Both the position numbers and the translations under genes were made by a program. From the NCBI RefSeq assembly GCF_000585215.1, contig NZ_AONC01000014.1, positions 46,120-110,119 of the forward strand: DNA of 64,000 nt. Direction: 5' to 3'. The number at the start of each line of letters is the position of its first letter. The first letter of the stretch is position 1. A model generated the notes under the pieces. It searched no databases. It saw nothing but the letters and a program-made list of their open reading frames with translations, and had not been told where the DNA came from. Shown here in pieces: positions 42,864 to 52,023 of this stretch. The DNA comes from Imhoffiella purpurea. GTDB taxonomy: Bacteria; Pseudomonadota; Gammaproteobacteria; Chromatiales; Chromatiaceae.

Positions 42864-44069
42864 ATGGAGTCATTGCAGGCAGGTACAGACGTATTGTTCA
42901 TTCTGGTCGGCGCCGTGATGGTGTTGGCGATGCACGCAGGCTTTGCGTTCCTCGAGGTCGGGACGGTGCGCGCCAAGAACCAGGTCAACGCGCTGGCCAA
43001 GATCATGAGCGATTTCGCGATCTCGACCATTGCCTATTTCTTCATCGGTTACACGTTCGCCTACGGCGTCGACTTCTTTTCCGGCGCCGAGGCCCTGCAG
43101 GCCAAGAACGGGTACGAACTGGTGAAATTCTTCTTCCTGCTCACTTTTGCGGCCGCCATTCCGGCGATCATCTCGGGCGGCATCGCCGAGCGCGCACGCT
43201 TCTATCCTCAGTTGCTGGCATCCTTCCTGATCGTCGGTTTCCTCTATCCGCTCTTCGAGGGCATGACCTGGAACGGCAATTTCGGCATGCAATCCCTGAT
43301 CGAGGGGCTGTTCGGCGCACCCTTCCACGACTTCGCCGGCTCCGTGGTGGTGCATGCGGTGGGAGGCTGGATCGCGTTGGCCGCCGTGCTGCTGCTCGGG
43401 GCTCGGACCGGGCGCTATCGCAAGGACGGCACCATGACGGCGCATCCGCCCTCGTCCATCCCCTTCCTGTCGCTCGGGGCCTGGACACTGACGGTCGGCT
43501 GGTTCGGCTTCAACGTGATGTCGGCCCAGACGGTTGGTGCAGTCAACGGGCTGGTGGCGGTCAATTCGCTGATGGCCATGGTCGGCGGCATCCTGGCGGC
43601 GATGATCGCGGGCAAGAACGACCCGGGCTTCCTGCACAACGGTCCGCTCGCGGGTCTGGTCGCCATCTGTGCCGGCTCGGACCTCATGCACCCTCTCGGT
43701 GCCTTGTTCACGGGAGCGGTCGCTGGCGGACTCTTCGTCTACGCCTTCACCCTGACCCAGAACAAATGGCGTATCGACGACGTGCTCGGCGTCTGGCCGC
43801 TGCATGGGCTCTGCGGTCTCTGGGGCGGAATCGCGGCGGGGATCTTCGGCCTGGAGGCGCTGGGCGGCGTCGGCGGCGTGACCTTCATGGCCCAGCTGTC
43901 GGGGACCCTGATCGGTGTCCTGCTGGCCTTCGTCGGCGGTGCGATCGTCTACGGCATCATCAAGGCGGTGCTGGGAATCCGGCTGAGCGAGGAAGAGGAG
44001 TACGTCGGCGCCGACCTGAGCATCCACAAGATCACGGCCCAGCCCGATTACAATCGCGGCGAGGTTTGA
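42864..44069 (+). CDS. amtB: Ammonium transporter (Amt family)
   Basis: A 401-aa membrane protein with eleven predicted helices. Family landmarks include GTVRAKNQVNAL near the N-terminus, GGIAERARF, VVHAVGGW (first pore histidine), and PLHGLCGLWGG (second pore histidine, in H-G-x-C-G). It conducts ammonium across the inner membrane. The usual partner gene glnK is not adjacent. There is no cleavable signal before helix one, as in many non-enteric Amt proteins. It is divergent from the NRPS operon, which may be coincidence. Confidence 0.92.
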   Translation: MESLQAGTDVLFILVGAVMVLAMHAGFAFLEVGTVRAKNQVNALAKIMSDFAISTIAYFFIGYTFAYGVDFFSGAEALQAKNGYELVKFFFLLTFAAAIPAIISGGIAERARFYPQLLASFLIVGFLYPLFEGMTWNGNFGMQSLIEGLFGAPFHDFAGSVVVHAVGGWIALAAVLLLGARTGRYRKDGTMTAHPPSSIPFLSLGAWTLTVGWFGFNVMSAQTVGAVNGLVAVNSLMAMVGGILAAMIAGKNDPGFLHNGPLAGLVAICAGSDLMHPLGALFTGAVAGGLFVYAFTLTQNKWRIDDVLGVWPLHGLCGLWGGIAAGIFGLEALGGVGGVTFMAQLSGTLIGVLLAFVGGAIVYGIIKAVLGIRLSEEEEYVGADLSIHKITAQPDYNRGEV

Positions 44070-44205
44070 TCCAAGCGCTTGGCGCTCCGGCCATGAATGG
44101 TGGTGCGTTCGAGCATCTCGATGCCGGTCGGATGCCGGATAGGCATTCGACCGGCGACTCCCCGGCGCTCAATGCCTCTCTATCGAGGGGCTGATTGGCC
44201 TGAAC

Positions 44206-44232
44206 GGGAAACGCAATCGATCGGCGTTTCCC
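44206..44232 (-). terminator. Inverted repeat, possible bidirectional terminator
   Basis: GGGAAACGC (44206-44214) faces GCGTTTCCC (44224-44232) perfectly around a nine-base loop. It sits in the convergent space after amtB and starts at the stop codon of the DsrC-like gene. No U-tract follows on either strand, so termination activity is uncertain. Confidence 0.45.
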
Positions 44233-44537
44233 TAGACGCAGCCCGTCGGCTTGGGGAGGCCACCCCATTTGCAGATCAGCTTCATGGGGCCCTTCTTGAA
44301 GATGTTATAGAGCTCCTTGGTCGAGACCTTCTGCTTCTTGGCAAAGATACGGATGGGCGGAACCACGCCGTCCTCCTCGTACATGGAGCGTGCCTCGCGG
44401 ATGAAGCCCATGACCTGCTCGGTCATCTCGAAATCGTCCGATCGGGCCAGTTCGACCGCGACCTCTTCGCTCCAATCGTCACGGTCGAGCAGGAAGCCTT
44501 CGTTGTCCAGGGGGACTTCGATCGCTGCTTGCATCAT
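44232..44537 (-). CDS. DsrC/TusE-family sulfur-carrier protein
   Basis: A 101-aa protein ending in the flexible arm CKWGGLPKPTGCV, in which both family cysteines are kept with ten residues between them (C-X10-C). That matches DsrC, where the cysteines form a trisulfide during sulfite reduction or reverse sulfur oxidation; TusE-type members need only the last one. It lacks the short insertion that marks true DsrC in sulfur oxidisers, so it is more likely a DsrC-like paralogue or TusE than the dsr-operon copy. A second ATG three bases downstream is an equally good start. It is 75 bp downstream of the DUF3050 gene on the same strand. Confidence 0.85.
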   Translation of the reverse strand: MMQAAIEVPLDNEGFLLDRDDWSEEVAVELARSDDFEMTEQVMGFIREARSMYEEDGVVPPIRIFAKKQKVSTKELYNIFKKGPMKLICKWGGLPKPTGCV

Positions 44538-44612
44538 CTGTTCCTCGTCTGTTGATCGATGTGGTGTCGCAGATCAATCTGGAGGCGGAGAAAAACATAT
44601 CAAGACGCCTGG

Positions 44613-45383
44613 TTATTTCGTCCGGATCGCCTCCAGAACGCCGTCCCAGAAGCGGATGCGGGCGCAGAGCGCCTCTTCCGCGGCCGTTTCGGCCTCCTCG
44701 ATGCGTTTGGGGTCGTCCCCGCACAGTGTTTCCAGCAGCCTCATCGACAGTGGCCCATGGAAATCCTGGTCCAGATGGATATGACGTTCCAGATAGGCAT
44801 GGAAGGCAGGCGCCTGTTCGGGACCGATGCCCATGCGTTCGAGCAGTCGACGGAACATGGAGGGGATGAGGTTCTCGCGTCCGAGCGCGAGCGCAGCGGC
44901 CACCATGTGTGGCTTGTCCTCGCGGATGAAGCAGAATGTGGTCTCGCTGAAATAGCGCGCCGGCAGGGGCACCGGATCGGAGTAGAGCGCCTTGTCGATG
45001 CCCTGCTCGGCGACCAGGGTCAGGAAGCGCTGGGGCATATCGGCGTCGGCGCCGACCTCCTGCATGGCGCGGCAGTAGAACTCGAAATGACTGGCGAAAC
45101 GGGTCCCTTCACCGGCGATCGGAATGGCGTCCGACTCCTCCTCGAGCACCAGCTGGTTGATGAAATAGCGCAGGCTGGGATCCGAGGTCGGCATCCAGGG
45201 GACCTGGACGGGCGCGATCGACCGTTGCAGATACTTGATCAGCGACATGAAGTCCCAGACCGAGAAGACATGGTGTTTCATGAAGACCCGCAGATCTTCG
45301 AGCGTCCCGATCGCGCCATAGATCTCGTGATTGGCGAGCTGATCCTGGAGCGGACGCAGGGATTCAAGGTCGAGTGATGCCAT
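44613..45383 (-). CDS. DUF3050 protein, heme-oxygenase-like fold
   Basis: A 256-aa all-helical protein: LQDQLANHEIYGAI near the start, FMKHHVFSVWDFMSLIKYLQ, and EEESDAI and HFEFYCRAM further on. The spaced His, Glu and Asp residues match the DUF3050 family, predicted to adopt the heme-oxygenase/TenA-like fold and possibly bind a di-metal centre. Function is unknown. The ATG at 45383 has GAGG at a good distance, so it is preferred to 45389 and 45437. It precedes the DsrC-like gene, and co-transcription is likely. Confidence 0.75.
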   Translation of the reverse strand: MASLDLESLRPLQDQLANHEIYGAIGTLEDLRVFMKHHVFSVWDFMSLIKYLQRSIAPVQVPWMPTSDPSLRYFINQLVLEEESDAIPIAGEGTRFASHFEFYCRAMQEVGADADMPQRFLTLVAEQGIDKALYSDPVPLPARYFSETTFCFIREDKPHMVAAALALGRENLIPSMFRRLLERMGIGPEQAPAFHAYLERHIHLDQDFHGPLSMRLLETLCGDDPKRIEEAETAAEEALCARIRFWDGVLEAIRTK

Positions 45384-45499
45384 CTTCATGTCCTCGTTAT
45401 TCGGTATTTCAGCGGATGCCGAACCAATGATAACCAAGCTCCGGTGCGGCTGGGCGATTATGGTGCGCTTTGGCCGTCATGCCGGATGCGCGGCTGTCG

Positions 45500-46450
45500 C
45501 TATCTCAGGTCGAAGCGGATCGGGACCCGCAGGGGCCAGGATGTGCGCCCCACTTCGGGCGGAATGGGTTTGAATCGGCCCAGCCGACGCAATGCATCCA
45601 GCGATGCCTGGTCGAGCGATCCGTGACCGGAACCCTTGGCGATGCGGATTCCGCCGATACGGCCATCGGCCTGGAGCACGAAGGCCACCGTGGCGACACC
45701 CGTCTGCTGTCGGCGTCTGGCGCTGGTCGGATAGCGTTGCTGGCGGGCGATAGCGCGTTGCAGGGCGGCCAGATAGGCGCGTTCGGCGGCCTGTCGCGCG
45801 GCCTTGGTCGTCTTGGTGCCGGATTCGCCCGATTGGGCGCTACGATCCATGGCCGCCTGTCCCGACGGAGATCCTCGGCGGGTCGAACCGGTTCTCGGCG
45901 GTCGGCCCGGCTCCCTGGATGCCTGAGCGGTAGCCTTGGGGCGCGGTTCCGCGCGGGGCTTGGGGGGCGGCTTGGATTTGACTGTCCGCCTCGGGGCGAC
46001 CTTGGGGCTGTCGGGTGGATCCGACTCGTTCGAGCGGAGATTCCGGTTTCCGCTCGGTGAGGCGACAGGCGGCTGGACGGGATCCTGGGATGGAGCGGCT
46101 TCGGCCAGGCTGGCAATGGGTTTCTCCGGTACCGGCTCAGGTACCGGCGGTGCGGGCCGGGGCGGGGAGGGCGTCTCATCGTCGGCCGGAGATGGTTCCC
46201 GTTCGGCGATGGCCGAATCGGGAGGCGGTTGCGGACCATCCGGATTCTCTGCCGGCGTGGCTCGGTCCTCTGTGGCCGGTGAGTCCGGCTCGCCGAACAT
46301 GCCGAGCGAAATCGCGACCTCCCGCTCCTGGGTGCCCGATCGGGCGTCCGTTCCCAAATGCAGGAGGACGGCGGCACCCGCGGCATGAATCGCGGCGGAC
46401 AGAGCGATTCCGACCCATACGCAGCGTCGGCAGCGATTCGCCTGAATCAT
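45500..46450 (-). CDS. tonB: TonB energy-transducing protein
   Basis: A 316-aa protein with an N-terminal transmembrane anchor (about residues 12-30), a long proline/lysine/arginine-rich periplasm-spanning stretch (about 55-210), and the C-terminal TonB domain (about 230-316; RYPTSARRRQQTG, VAFVLQADG, and a GHGSLDQASL motif). It couples the inner-membrane proton motor to outer-membrane receptors. It overlaps exbD by 4 bp and is the last gene of exbB-exbD-tonB. No receptor gene is adjacent. Confidence 0.88.
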   Translation of the reverse strand: MIQANRCRRCVWVGIALSAAIHAAGAAVLLHLGTDARSGTQEREVAISLGMFGEPDSPATEDRATPAENPDGPQPPPDSAIAEREPSPADDETPSPPRPAPPVPEPVPEKPIASLAEAAPSQDPVQPPVASPSGNRNLRSNESDPPDSPKVAPRRTVKSKPPPKPRAEPRPKATAQASREPGRPPRTGSTRRGSPSGQAAMDRSAQSGESGTKTTKAARQAAERAYLAALQRAIARQQRYPTSARRRQQTGVATVAFVLQADGRIGGIRIAKGSGHGSLDQASLDALRRLGRFKPIPPEVGRTSWPLRVPIRFDLR

Positions 46451-46821
46451 GACTTGCGGGTCAGGATGGTCAGGCGCTCGAGTCGGCGCGCCTTGAGCTG
46501 GTCGACGATGGCGACGAAATGCTCGAATCGGGCCGCTGCGTCGACGCGCAGGAGGATCGGGGTGGACCGATCCAGTGCGTCGAGCTCGGTGGCCAGCCGC
46601 TCGGTGGTGACCGGCTCCGCGTCCAGATAGTAGCTGCCGTCGGCGTCGACCCCGATCTCGACGGCCCCGGGGGGAGGGGGAGCCGGCTGGCTCGTCGAAT
46701 CGGGCAGCCGGATCTCCAGGCGTCCCTCGCCGATGAAGGTCGCCGTCGTCAGGACGATGGCGAGCAGCACCAGCATGATGTCGATGAAGGGCAGCACATT
46801 GATCTGGTCGATCCGCTTCAT
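46447..46821 (-). CDS. exbD: ExbD-family biopolymer transport protein
   Basis: A 124-aa protein with an N-terminal helix carrying the proton-path aspartate (FIDIMLVLLAIVLT) and a periplasmic domain (about 40-124). It starts at NVLPFIDIM with almost no cytoplasmic segment, as in short ExbD forms. With ExbB it forms the motor that powers TonB. It overlaps exbB and tonB by 4 bp each, so the three are translationally coupled. Confidence 0.9.
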   Translation of the reverse strand: MKRIDQINVLPFIDIMLVLLAIVLTTATFIGEGRLEIRLPDSTSQPAPPPPGAVEIGVDADGSYYLDAEPVTTERLATELDALDRSTPILLRVDAAARFEHFVAIVDQLKARRLERLTILTRKS

Positions 46822-47243
46822 GCGCGCCTGACCCGGCGCCAGCGCGCCTTGAGCCGTTCGGTGCGGCGCAGGAGCGCGTTGTAGAAGACCAGGGAGGGGA
46901 TGGCGACGACCAGGCCCAGCGCGGTCGCCTTGAGCGCCAGGGCCAGCCCCATCATCATGGCGGCGGTTTCGATCTTGCCCTGGAGACCGATGTCGTAGAA
47001 GGCGATGAGGATGCCGAGCACGGTTCCGAGCAGGCCGATGTACGGCGCGTTGGCGCCGATGGTGGCGATGGCGGTGAGGTTGCGCGTGAGGGCGAGATCC
47101 AGGTCCTCCGGATCCTCGAAGGCGCTCAGATCGACCCTGGCGTAATAGAGATAGCGTTCGATGACGCAGGCGATCATGATGAAGCTCATGAATCCGAGGA
47201 TGCCCACCACCCCCAGGTCCAGGTTGGACTTCAGGAATTCCAC
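46818..47243 (-). CDS. exbB: ExbB-family proton channel subunit
   Basis: A 141-aa MotA/TolQ/ExbB-family protein with three transmembrane helices (about residues 8-28, 70-90 and 108-128). The conserved third-helix region is ALALKATALGLVVAIPSLV, and GLLGTVLGI precedes it. The GTG at 47243 is preferred because GGAGGAG lies about eight bases upstream and the family begins with EFLKSNLD. The frame is open to 47339, but that extension is unlike ExbB. First gene of the exbB-exbD-tonB operon; its promoter should lie in 47244-47477. Confidence 0.88.
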   Translation of the reverse strand: MEFLKSNLDLGVVGILGFMSFIMIACVIERYLYYARVDLSAFEDPEDLDLALTRNLTAIATIGANAPYIGLLGTVLGILIAFYDIGLQGKIETAAMMMGLALALKATALGLVVAIPSLVFYNALLRRTERLKARWRRVRRA

Positions 47244-47477
47244 GCCAATCTCTCCTCCTCTGGTGTCGGCATCGGTTTGCGCATCGGCGAGCGTTTTCTC
47301 CGCATCCACCGGATCGAGGCGATCCGCTCGTTCGACCACTCTAACCGTTCGTGCCAGGTGCTGGAACCCTTCCCATCCCGGACCGGCTGGAGAGAGATCG
47401 TTACACTGACGGGGGCTGGCGGGGGCTCCAGATTGCGGCCCGAGGGCGCTCGACCCGGCACAGGCGCGCTGCCTGAG

Positions 47478-48233
47478 TCAATGCAGCCGCTGACCGCTGC
47501 ACCAGCGTTCGAAATAGCGCTGCATTACCTGGCGGACATGGGCCGGGTAGTCGTGCATCTCCATCTGCCCCATCCCCTCGCGGAAGAAATCGGGCGCATC
47601 GCTCGGCAAATGCTCGCCGATGGCATCGAAGGCGGCCTCCATCAGGACGGTCTGATGGGTACGGGTGGCCACGATGGCACGATTGAACAGCAGCACTCGC
47701 CAGGGGCGTCCAGAATTGCTCGCCTCGAATTCCAGTGCGCGCTCCAGACCGATTCCATTCATGAGCTCGGTCATGAGCACGAACAGCTCGGCCAGTTCCT
47801 CCGGATCGCTGGACTGGTTGGCGAGCAGGGCCGCGGCGTCGATGACGGGCTCCGGACGCAGTATCTCCGCGCCCCGTCTGAGCATCCAGCAGCACAGGGG
47901 AAGGGTCAGGATCTGGATGGCGCGCGCCTGTTGAGGCAGGCCGAGCCGCTTGGCGAGCTGGGAACACTGCGAGAGCAGGTCGAGCCCGTGATCGAGCAGG
48001 CTTTCCGGATCGGATCCGGTGAGATCCTTGAGGGTTGCCGCGGAGGCGGCCAATGTATCCCGCTCGGCGGCGCGCAGGATGTCGAGGAGTCGTTGGAGCC
48101 CGCCGAGAAGCACCTGCGGGCTGGGATCCGGGGTGTCGGAAGTCTCCTCGAAGACCCGTTGGACCTCTTCACCGACCTCGCTGAGTCGGTCTGCGATGTA
48201 GCTGATATCGATCGGTGGCAGCATGTCGGACAA
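47478..48233 (-). CDS. Conserved hypothetical protein, helical
   Basis: A 251-aa, largely helical, leucine-rich and acidic soluble protein with no signal peptide or membrane segment. I do not recognise a domain. It lies upstream of exbB on the same strand with 234 bp between, so it is probably a separate unit. It is divergent from the PHP phosphoesterase gene across 143 bp. Confidence 0.6.
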   Translation of the reverse strand: MSDMLPPIDISYIADRLSEVGEEVQRVFEETSDTPDPSPQVLLGGLQRLLDILRAAERDTLAASAATLKDLTGSDPESLLDHGLDLLSQCSQLAKRLGLPQQARAIQILTLPLCCWMLRRGAEILRPEPVIDAAALLANQSSDPEELAELFVLMTELMNGIGLERALEFEASNSGRPWRVLLFNRAIVATRTHQTVLMEAAFDAIGEHLPSDAPDFFREGMGQMEMHDYPAHVRQVMQRYFERWCSGQRLH

Positions 48234-48376
48234 TCATCCCTCGACGCAATCTGGGGGTGAGCCACGCACCCTTTCGGTGCGTTCCGGACCTTGCAACCGA
48301 CAAGCATAGCAACCAGATTGGTTCGTGTGTTGCTTCTCGTCTCACGCGATGTCGCGCCTTCGGTTAAACTAGACGG

Positions 48377-49252
48377 ATGACCCGGATTCCAGATCTGCAT
48401 ACGCACTCGACCGCTTCGGACGGCACCCTGACGCCGGCCGAGCTGGTGGCGCGTGCCGCCTCGGCCGGCGTGACCCTGATGGCGCTTACCGATCACGACA
48501 ACACCGACGGCGTCGAAGAGGCCCGGCGGGCGGCGGTCGACGCGGGCATCCATCTGATTCCCGGCGTCGAGATCTCGGTGACCTGGGGCGCGCGCACGGT
48601 TCACGTCGTGGGCCTGAATCTGGACACGGACAATGCGGACCTGCAGCAAGGTCTGGCGAGACTGCTGGAGTTCCGCGCCTGGCGTGCCGAGGAGATGGGG
48701 CGCCGGCTGGCCAAGCACGGGATCGAGAACGCCTACGAGGGCGCCCGTGCCTTCTCCAACGGGACCCTGATCGGCCGCACCCATTTCGCCCGTTTCCTGG
48801 TCAGCCGCCGGCTCGCTGCCGATACGGCCGAGGTCTTCAGACACTTCCTCACCAGCGGCAAACCGGGACACGTGGCCGGACGCTGGGCGAGTCTGGAAGA
48901 GGCCGTCGGCTGGATTCGCGGAGCCGGCGGCCAGGCGGTCGTCGCGCATCCTGCCCGCTATGGGCTGACACGGACCCGCATGCAGCGCCTGCTCGGCGAG
49001 TTTCGCGAACTCGGCGGCGCCGGGGTCGAGGTGGTCACCGGCAGCCACTCGCGCGACGATGCCTTCAATTTCGCCCGTCACGCCCGCGAGCAGCGCCTGC
49101 TGGCCTCCGCCGGCTCGGACTACCACGGTCCCATCTACCCCTGGCTCGAACTCGGCCGGCTGTCTCCGCTGCCCGAGGGCTGCACCCCGATCTGGCATGA
49201 CTGGCCCGAGATGGCGGATGCCGAGCCTGCGCCTCGTATCGCCCTTGGCTGA
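48377..49252 (+). CDS. PHP-domain phosphoesterase (RNase AM/YciV type)
   Basis: A 291-aa protein with the PHP metal-binding motifs: DLHTHSTASDG at the N-terminus, ALTDHDNTDG, PGVEIS, VVAHPARYG and SAGSDYHG. E. coli YciV (RNase AM, also TrpH) is a 5'-3' exonuclease and nucleotide phosphatase active on 3',5'-bisphosphonucleotides and RNA ends. It heads a plus-strand row followed at 12 bp by a YciO-type protein; yciV-yciO adjacency is the same as in enterobacteria, supporting the call. Confidence 0.9.
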   Translation: MTRIPDLHTHSTASDGTLTPAELVARAASAGVTLMALTDHDNTDGVEEARRAAVDAGIHLIPGVEISVTWGARTVHVVGLNLDTDNADLQQGLARLLEFRAWRAEEMGRRLAKHGIENAYEGARAFSNGTLIGRTHFARFLVSRRLAADTAEVFRHFLTSGKPGHVAGRWASLEEAVGWIRGAGGQAVVAHPARYGLTRTRMQRLLGEFRELGGAGVEVVTGSHSRDDAFNFARHAREQRLLASAGSDYHGPIYPWLELGRLSPLPEGCTPIWHDWPEMADAEPAPRIALG

Positions 49253-49264
49253 TCAACCCCATCC

Positions 49265-49888
49265 ATGGCCCAATTCTTTCAGATTCATCCCGAGAATCCG
49301 CAGCCGCGGCTCATCCGTCGCGCGGTCGAGATCCTCTTGGAGGGTGGAGTCATCGTCTATCCGACCGACTCCTCCTATGCGCTCGGCTGTCAGATCGGCG
49401 AGAAGTCGGCCATGGAACGCATCCGCCGTATCCGCCGGGTCGACGATAAGCATTACTTCACCCTGGTGTGCCGGGATCTGTCCGAGATCACCACCTACGC
49501 CAAGATCGACAACCAGGCATTTCGGCTGCTGAAATCCCTGACCCCCGGTCCCTATACCTTCATTCACGAGGCGACCAAGCAGGTCCCGCGTCGTCTGCAG
49601 CATCCCAGGCGCAAGGCGATCGGCATCCGGGTTCCGGACAACCAGATCTGCCGCGCGCTCCTGAGCGAACTGGACCAGCCCATTCTCAGCACCACGCTGA
49701 TCCTTCCCGGCGAGGATCTGCCGATGACGGATCCCTACGACATGCGCGAGATCCTCGACAAGCATCTCGAGCTGGTCATCGACGGCGGTTTCTGCGGCCT
49801 GGAGCCGACCACGGTGATCGACATGATCTCCGATCCTCCGGTGCTGATCCGCCGTGGCAAGGGCGACGCCAGCCTTCTCGAGGAATGA
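49265..49888 (+). CDS. yciO: YciO/YrdC/Sua5-family protein
   Basis: A 207-aa protein of the Sua5/YrdC/YciO fold: VIVYPTDSSYALGCQ binds ATP/carbamoyl substrate, with KHYFTLVCRD and GIRVPDNQICRALL further on. YrdC makes threonylcarbamoyl-AMP for the tRNA t6A modification. YciO is a paralogue whose role is less clear. Neighbourhood and length favour YciO. It overlaps the next gene at ATGA. Confidence 0.85.
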   Translation: MAQFFQIHPENPQPRLIRRAVEILLEGGVIVYPTDSSYALGCQIGEKSAMERIRRIRRVDDKHYFTLVCRDLSEITTYAKIDNQAFRLLKSLTPGPYTFIHEATKQVPRRLQHPRRKAIGIRVPDNQICRALLSELDQPILSTTLILPGEDLPMTDPYDMREILDKHLELVIDGGFCGLEPTTVIDMISDPPVLIRRGKGDASLLEE

Positions 49889-50559
49889 TGAACGCACTCA
49901 ATCACCTGCAGCTGCTGGCGGTACTCGCCATCCCGGTGCTCTTCGCCATCACGGTCCACGAGGCCGCGCACGGCTGGGTGGCCAATCGGCTGGGCGACCG
50001 CACGGCCTTCATGCTCGGGCGGGTCACCTTCAATCCGCTGCGTCACGTGGATCCGGTCGGGACCATCCTGGTTCCCGTGGTCACCTTTCTGCTCGCCGGA
50101 TTTCTTTTCGGTTGGGCCAAGCCGGTTCCGGTCGACTGGCGCAATCTGCGCCATCCGCGTCGCGACATGGCGCTGGTCGCCGCCGCCGGTCCGGGCGCGA
50201 ACCTGCTCATGGCGCTTTTCTGGGGGCTGACGATCCATCTCGGGCTGATCCTGATGCCCGTCAGCCAGTGGGTCGCCCTGCCACTGGTCTATTCCGGGGC
50301 CGCCGGGGTCCTGATCAACGTCTTCCTCATGGTGCTGAATCTCTTCCCGGTGCTGCCGCTCGACGGTGGACGCATATTGAACGCGCTGCTGCCGCCACGA
50401 ATCGCCTACACTTTCTCGAGACTCGAGCCCTATGGACTGATCATCCTTCTGGCCCTGCTGGTCACCGGCCTGCTGGGGGCCATCCTGCTGCCCCTGGTCA
50501 TCGCCACGGTCGGCCTGCTGCCCGGCTCCGGGATCGTGAAGGAACTCTTTCTGGTCTGA
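49885..50559 (+). CDS. Site-2 protease-type M50 metalloprotease
   Basis: A 224-aa integral membrane protein with five to six helices. Zinc motif HEAAH near residue 23 and the second motif NLFPVLPLDGGRIL define the M50 site-2-protease family (YwhC/Rip3-like, without PDZ domain). Such proteases cleave transmembrane substrates; the substrate here is unknown. It overlaps the YciO gene at ATGA. An ATG three bases later is an equal alternative. Confidence 0.88.
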   Translation: MMNALNHLQLLAVLAIPVLFAITVHEAAHGWVANRLGDRTAFMLGRVTFNPLRHVDPVGTILVPVVTFLLAGFLFGWAKPVPVDWRNLRHPRRDMALVAAAGPGANLLMALFWGLTIHLGLILMPVSQWVALPLVYSGAAGVLINVFLMVLNLFPVLPLDGGRILNALLPPRIAYTFSRLEPYGLIILLALLVTGLLGAILLPLVIATVGLLPGSGIVKELFLV

Positions 50560-50644
50560 CGCATTCTCCTCTGACATCATTCTCACGGTTTCCAGACTTG
50601 TCCAAGTCCGAAATCCTTTCAGCTCGACGCGAGGACGTCCATCC

Positions 50645-51862
50645 TTGAATTCCGTCTCCACACAAAATGCGCGCGTGCTCTCCGGCATGCGACCCACCGG
50701 CCGTTTGCATCTGGGTCACTATCATGGCGTGCTCAAGAACTGGCTCGAACTGCAGCACGAATACGAGTGCTTCTTCTTCGTCGCCGACTGGCACGCCCTG
50801 ACCACCCACTATGAGGATCCCTCGATCATCCCGGACAGCACCCGGGAGATGGTCATCGACTGGCTGGCGGCCGGCATCAATCCGGGCTCGGCCACCATCT
50901 TCGTCCAGTCGCACGTGCCCGAGCACGCCGAACTGCATCTGCTGCTGTCCATGATCACGCCGCTCGGCTGGCTCGAGCGCGTGCCGACCTACAAGGATCA
51001 GCAGGACAAGCTCAAGGAGCACGACCTCTCCACCTACGGCTTCCTCGGCTACCCGCTGCTGCAGAGCGCCGACATCCTCATCTACAAGGCTGGAGGGGTC
51101 CCCGTCGGCGAGGATCAGGTTGCCCACGTCGAGCTGACCCGCGAGGTGGCGCGCCGCTTCAACCACATCTACGGCCGCGAACCGGACTTCGAGCAGAAGG
51201 CCGAAGAGGCCAAGAAGAAGATGGGCAAGAAGAACGCAAAGCTGTTCGACTCGCTCAAGCGACGCTATCAGGAACAGGGCGATCAGGAGGCGTTGGAGGT
51301 GGCGCGCGCGCTCCTCGAGGGGCAGGGCAACATCACCTTGGCCGACCGCGAGCGCCTGTTCGGCTATCTGGAGGGCGGTGGCCGTATCATCCTGCCCGAG
51401 CCCCGGGCGCTGCTGACCAAGGCGTCGAGGATGCCCGGGCTCGACGGACAGAAGATGTCCAAGTCGTACAGCAACACCATCGCACTGCGGGACTCCCCCA
51501 AGGAGGTGGAGAAATCCCTGCGCACCATGCCGACGGACCCGGCGCGGGTGCGCCGCACCGATCCGGGCGATCCCGAGAAATGTCCGGTGTGGCAGTTCCA
51601 TCAGGTCTATTCGAACGATCAGGTGCGCGACTGGGTACAGGAAGGCTGCCGCTCGGCCGGCATCGGTTGTCTGGAGTGCAAGCAGCCGGTCATCGAGGGC
51701 GTGCTGGCCGAGCTGGTTCCGATCCAGCAGCGCGCCCAGGAGTACGAGGCGCAGCCGGATCTGGTGCGCAGCGTGCTCAACGAGGGCTGCGAGAAGGCCC
51801 GCGACGTGGCGCGCGAGACCATCGAAGAGGTCCGTCATGCCATGTCGCTGGTGATGGCCTGA
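50645..51862 (+). CDS. trpS: Tryptophan-tRNA ligase
   Basis: A 405-aa class I synthetase. The HIGH-type motif is HLGHYHG and the KMSKS loop is intact (GQKMSKSYSN). It charges tRNA-Trp. It is about 70 residues longer than the common 330-aa form, with a charged helical insertion (about residues 175-240) between the catalytic halves, as in the long TrpS type of many beta- and gammaproteobacteria. The start is TTG at 50645 with GAGGA upstream. It precedes scpA-scpB. Confidence 0.93.
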   Translation: MNSVSTQNARVLSGMRPTGRLHLGHYHGVLKNWLELQHEYECFFFVADWHALTTHYEDPSIIPDSTREMVIDWLAAGINPGSATIFVQSHVPEHAELHLLLSMITPLGWLERVPTYKDQQDKLKEHDLSTYGFLGYPLLQSADILIYKAGGVPVGEDQVAHVELTREVARRFNHIYGREPDFEQKAEEAKKKMGKKNAKLFDSLKRRYQEQGDQEALEVARALLEGQGNITLADRERLFGYLEGGGRIILPEPRALLTKASRMPGLDGQKMSKSYSNTIALRDSPKEVEKSLRTMPTDPARVRRTDPGDPEKCPVWQFHQVYSNDQVRDWVQEGCRSAGIGCLECKQPVIEGVLAELVPIQQRAQEYEAQPDLVRSVLNEGCEKARDVARETIEEVRHAMSLVMA

Positions 51863-52023
51863 CCAGGACCGCCCGGTCCGGTCCGGCGATCGTCCGTTCG
51901 CAAGGAGAGCAGCCCGCGGGGATGGAACACAGGGAGGAAGAGACCGAGACCCTCGCTCGGCCGTCGCGCCCGCGACGGCCGAGCGAGGAGCGCGAGAACC
52001 CATCCTCGCAGGAGGATGGGGCG

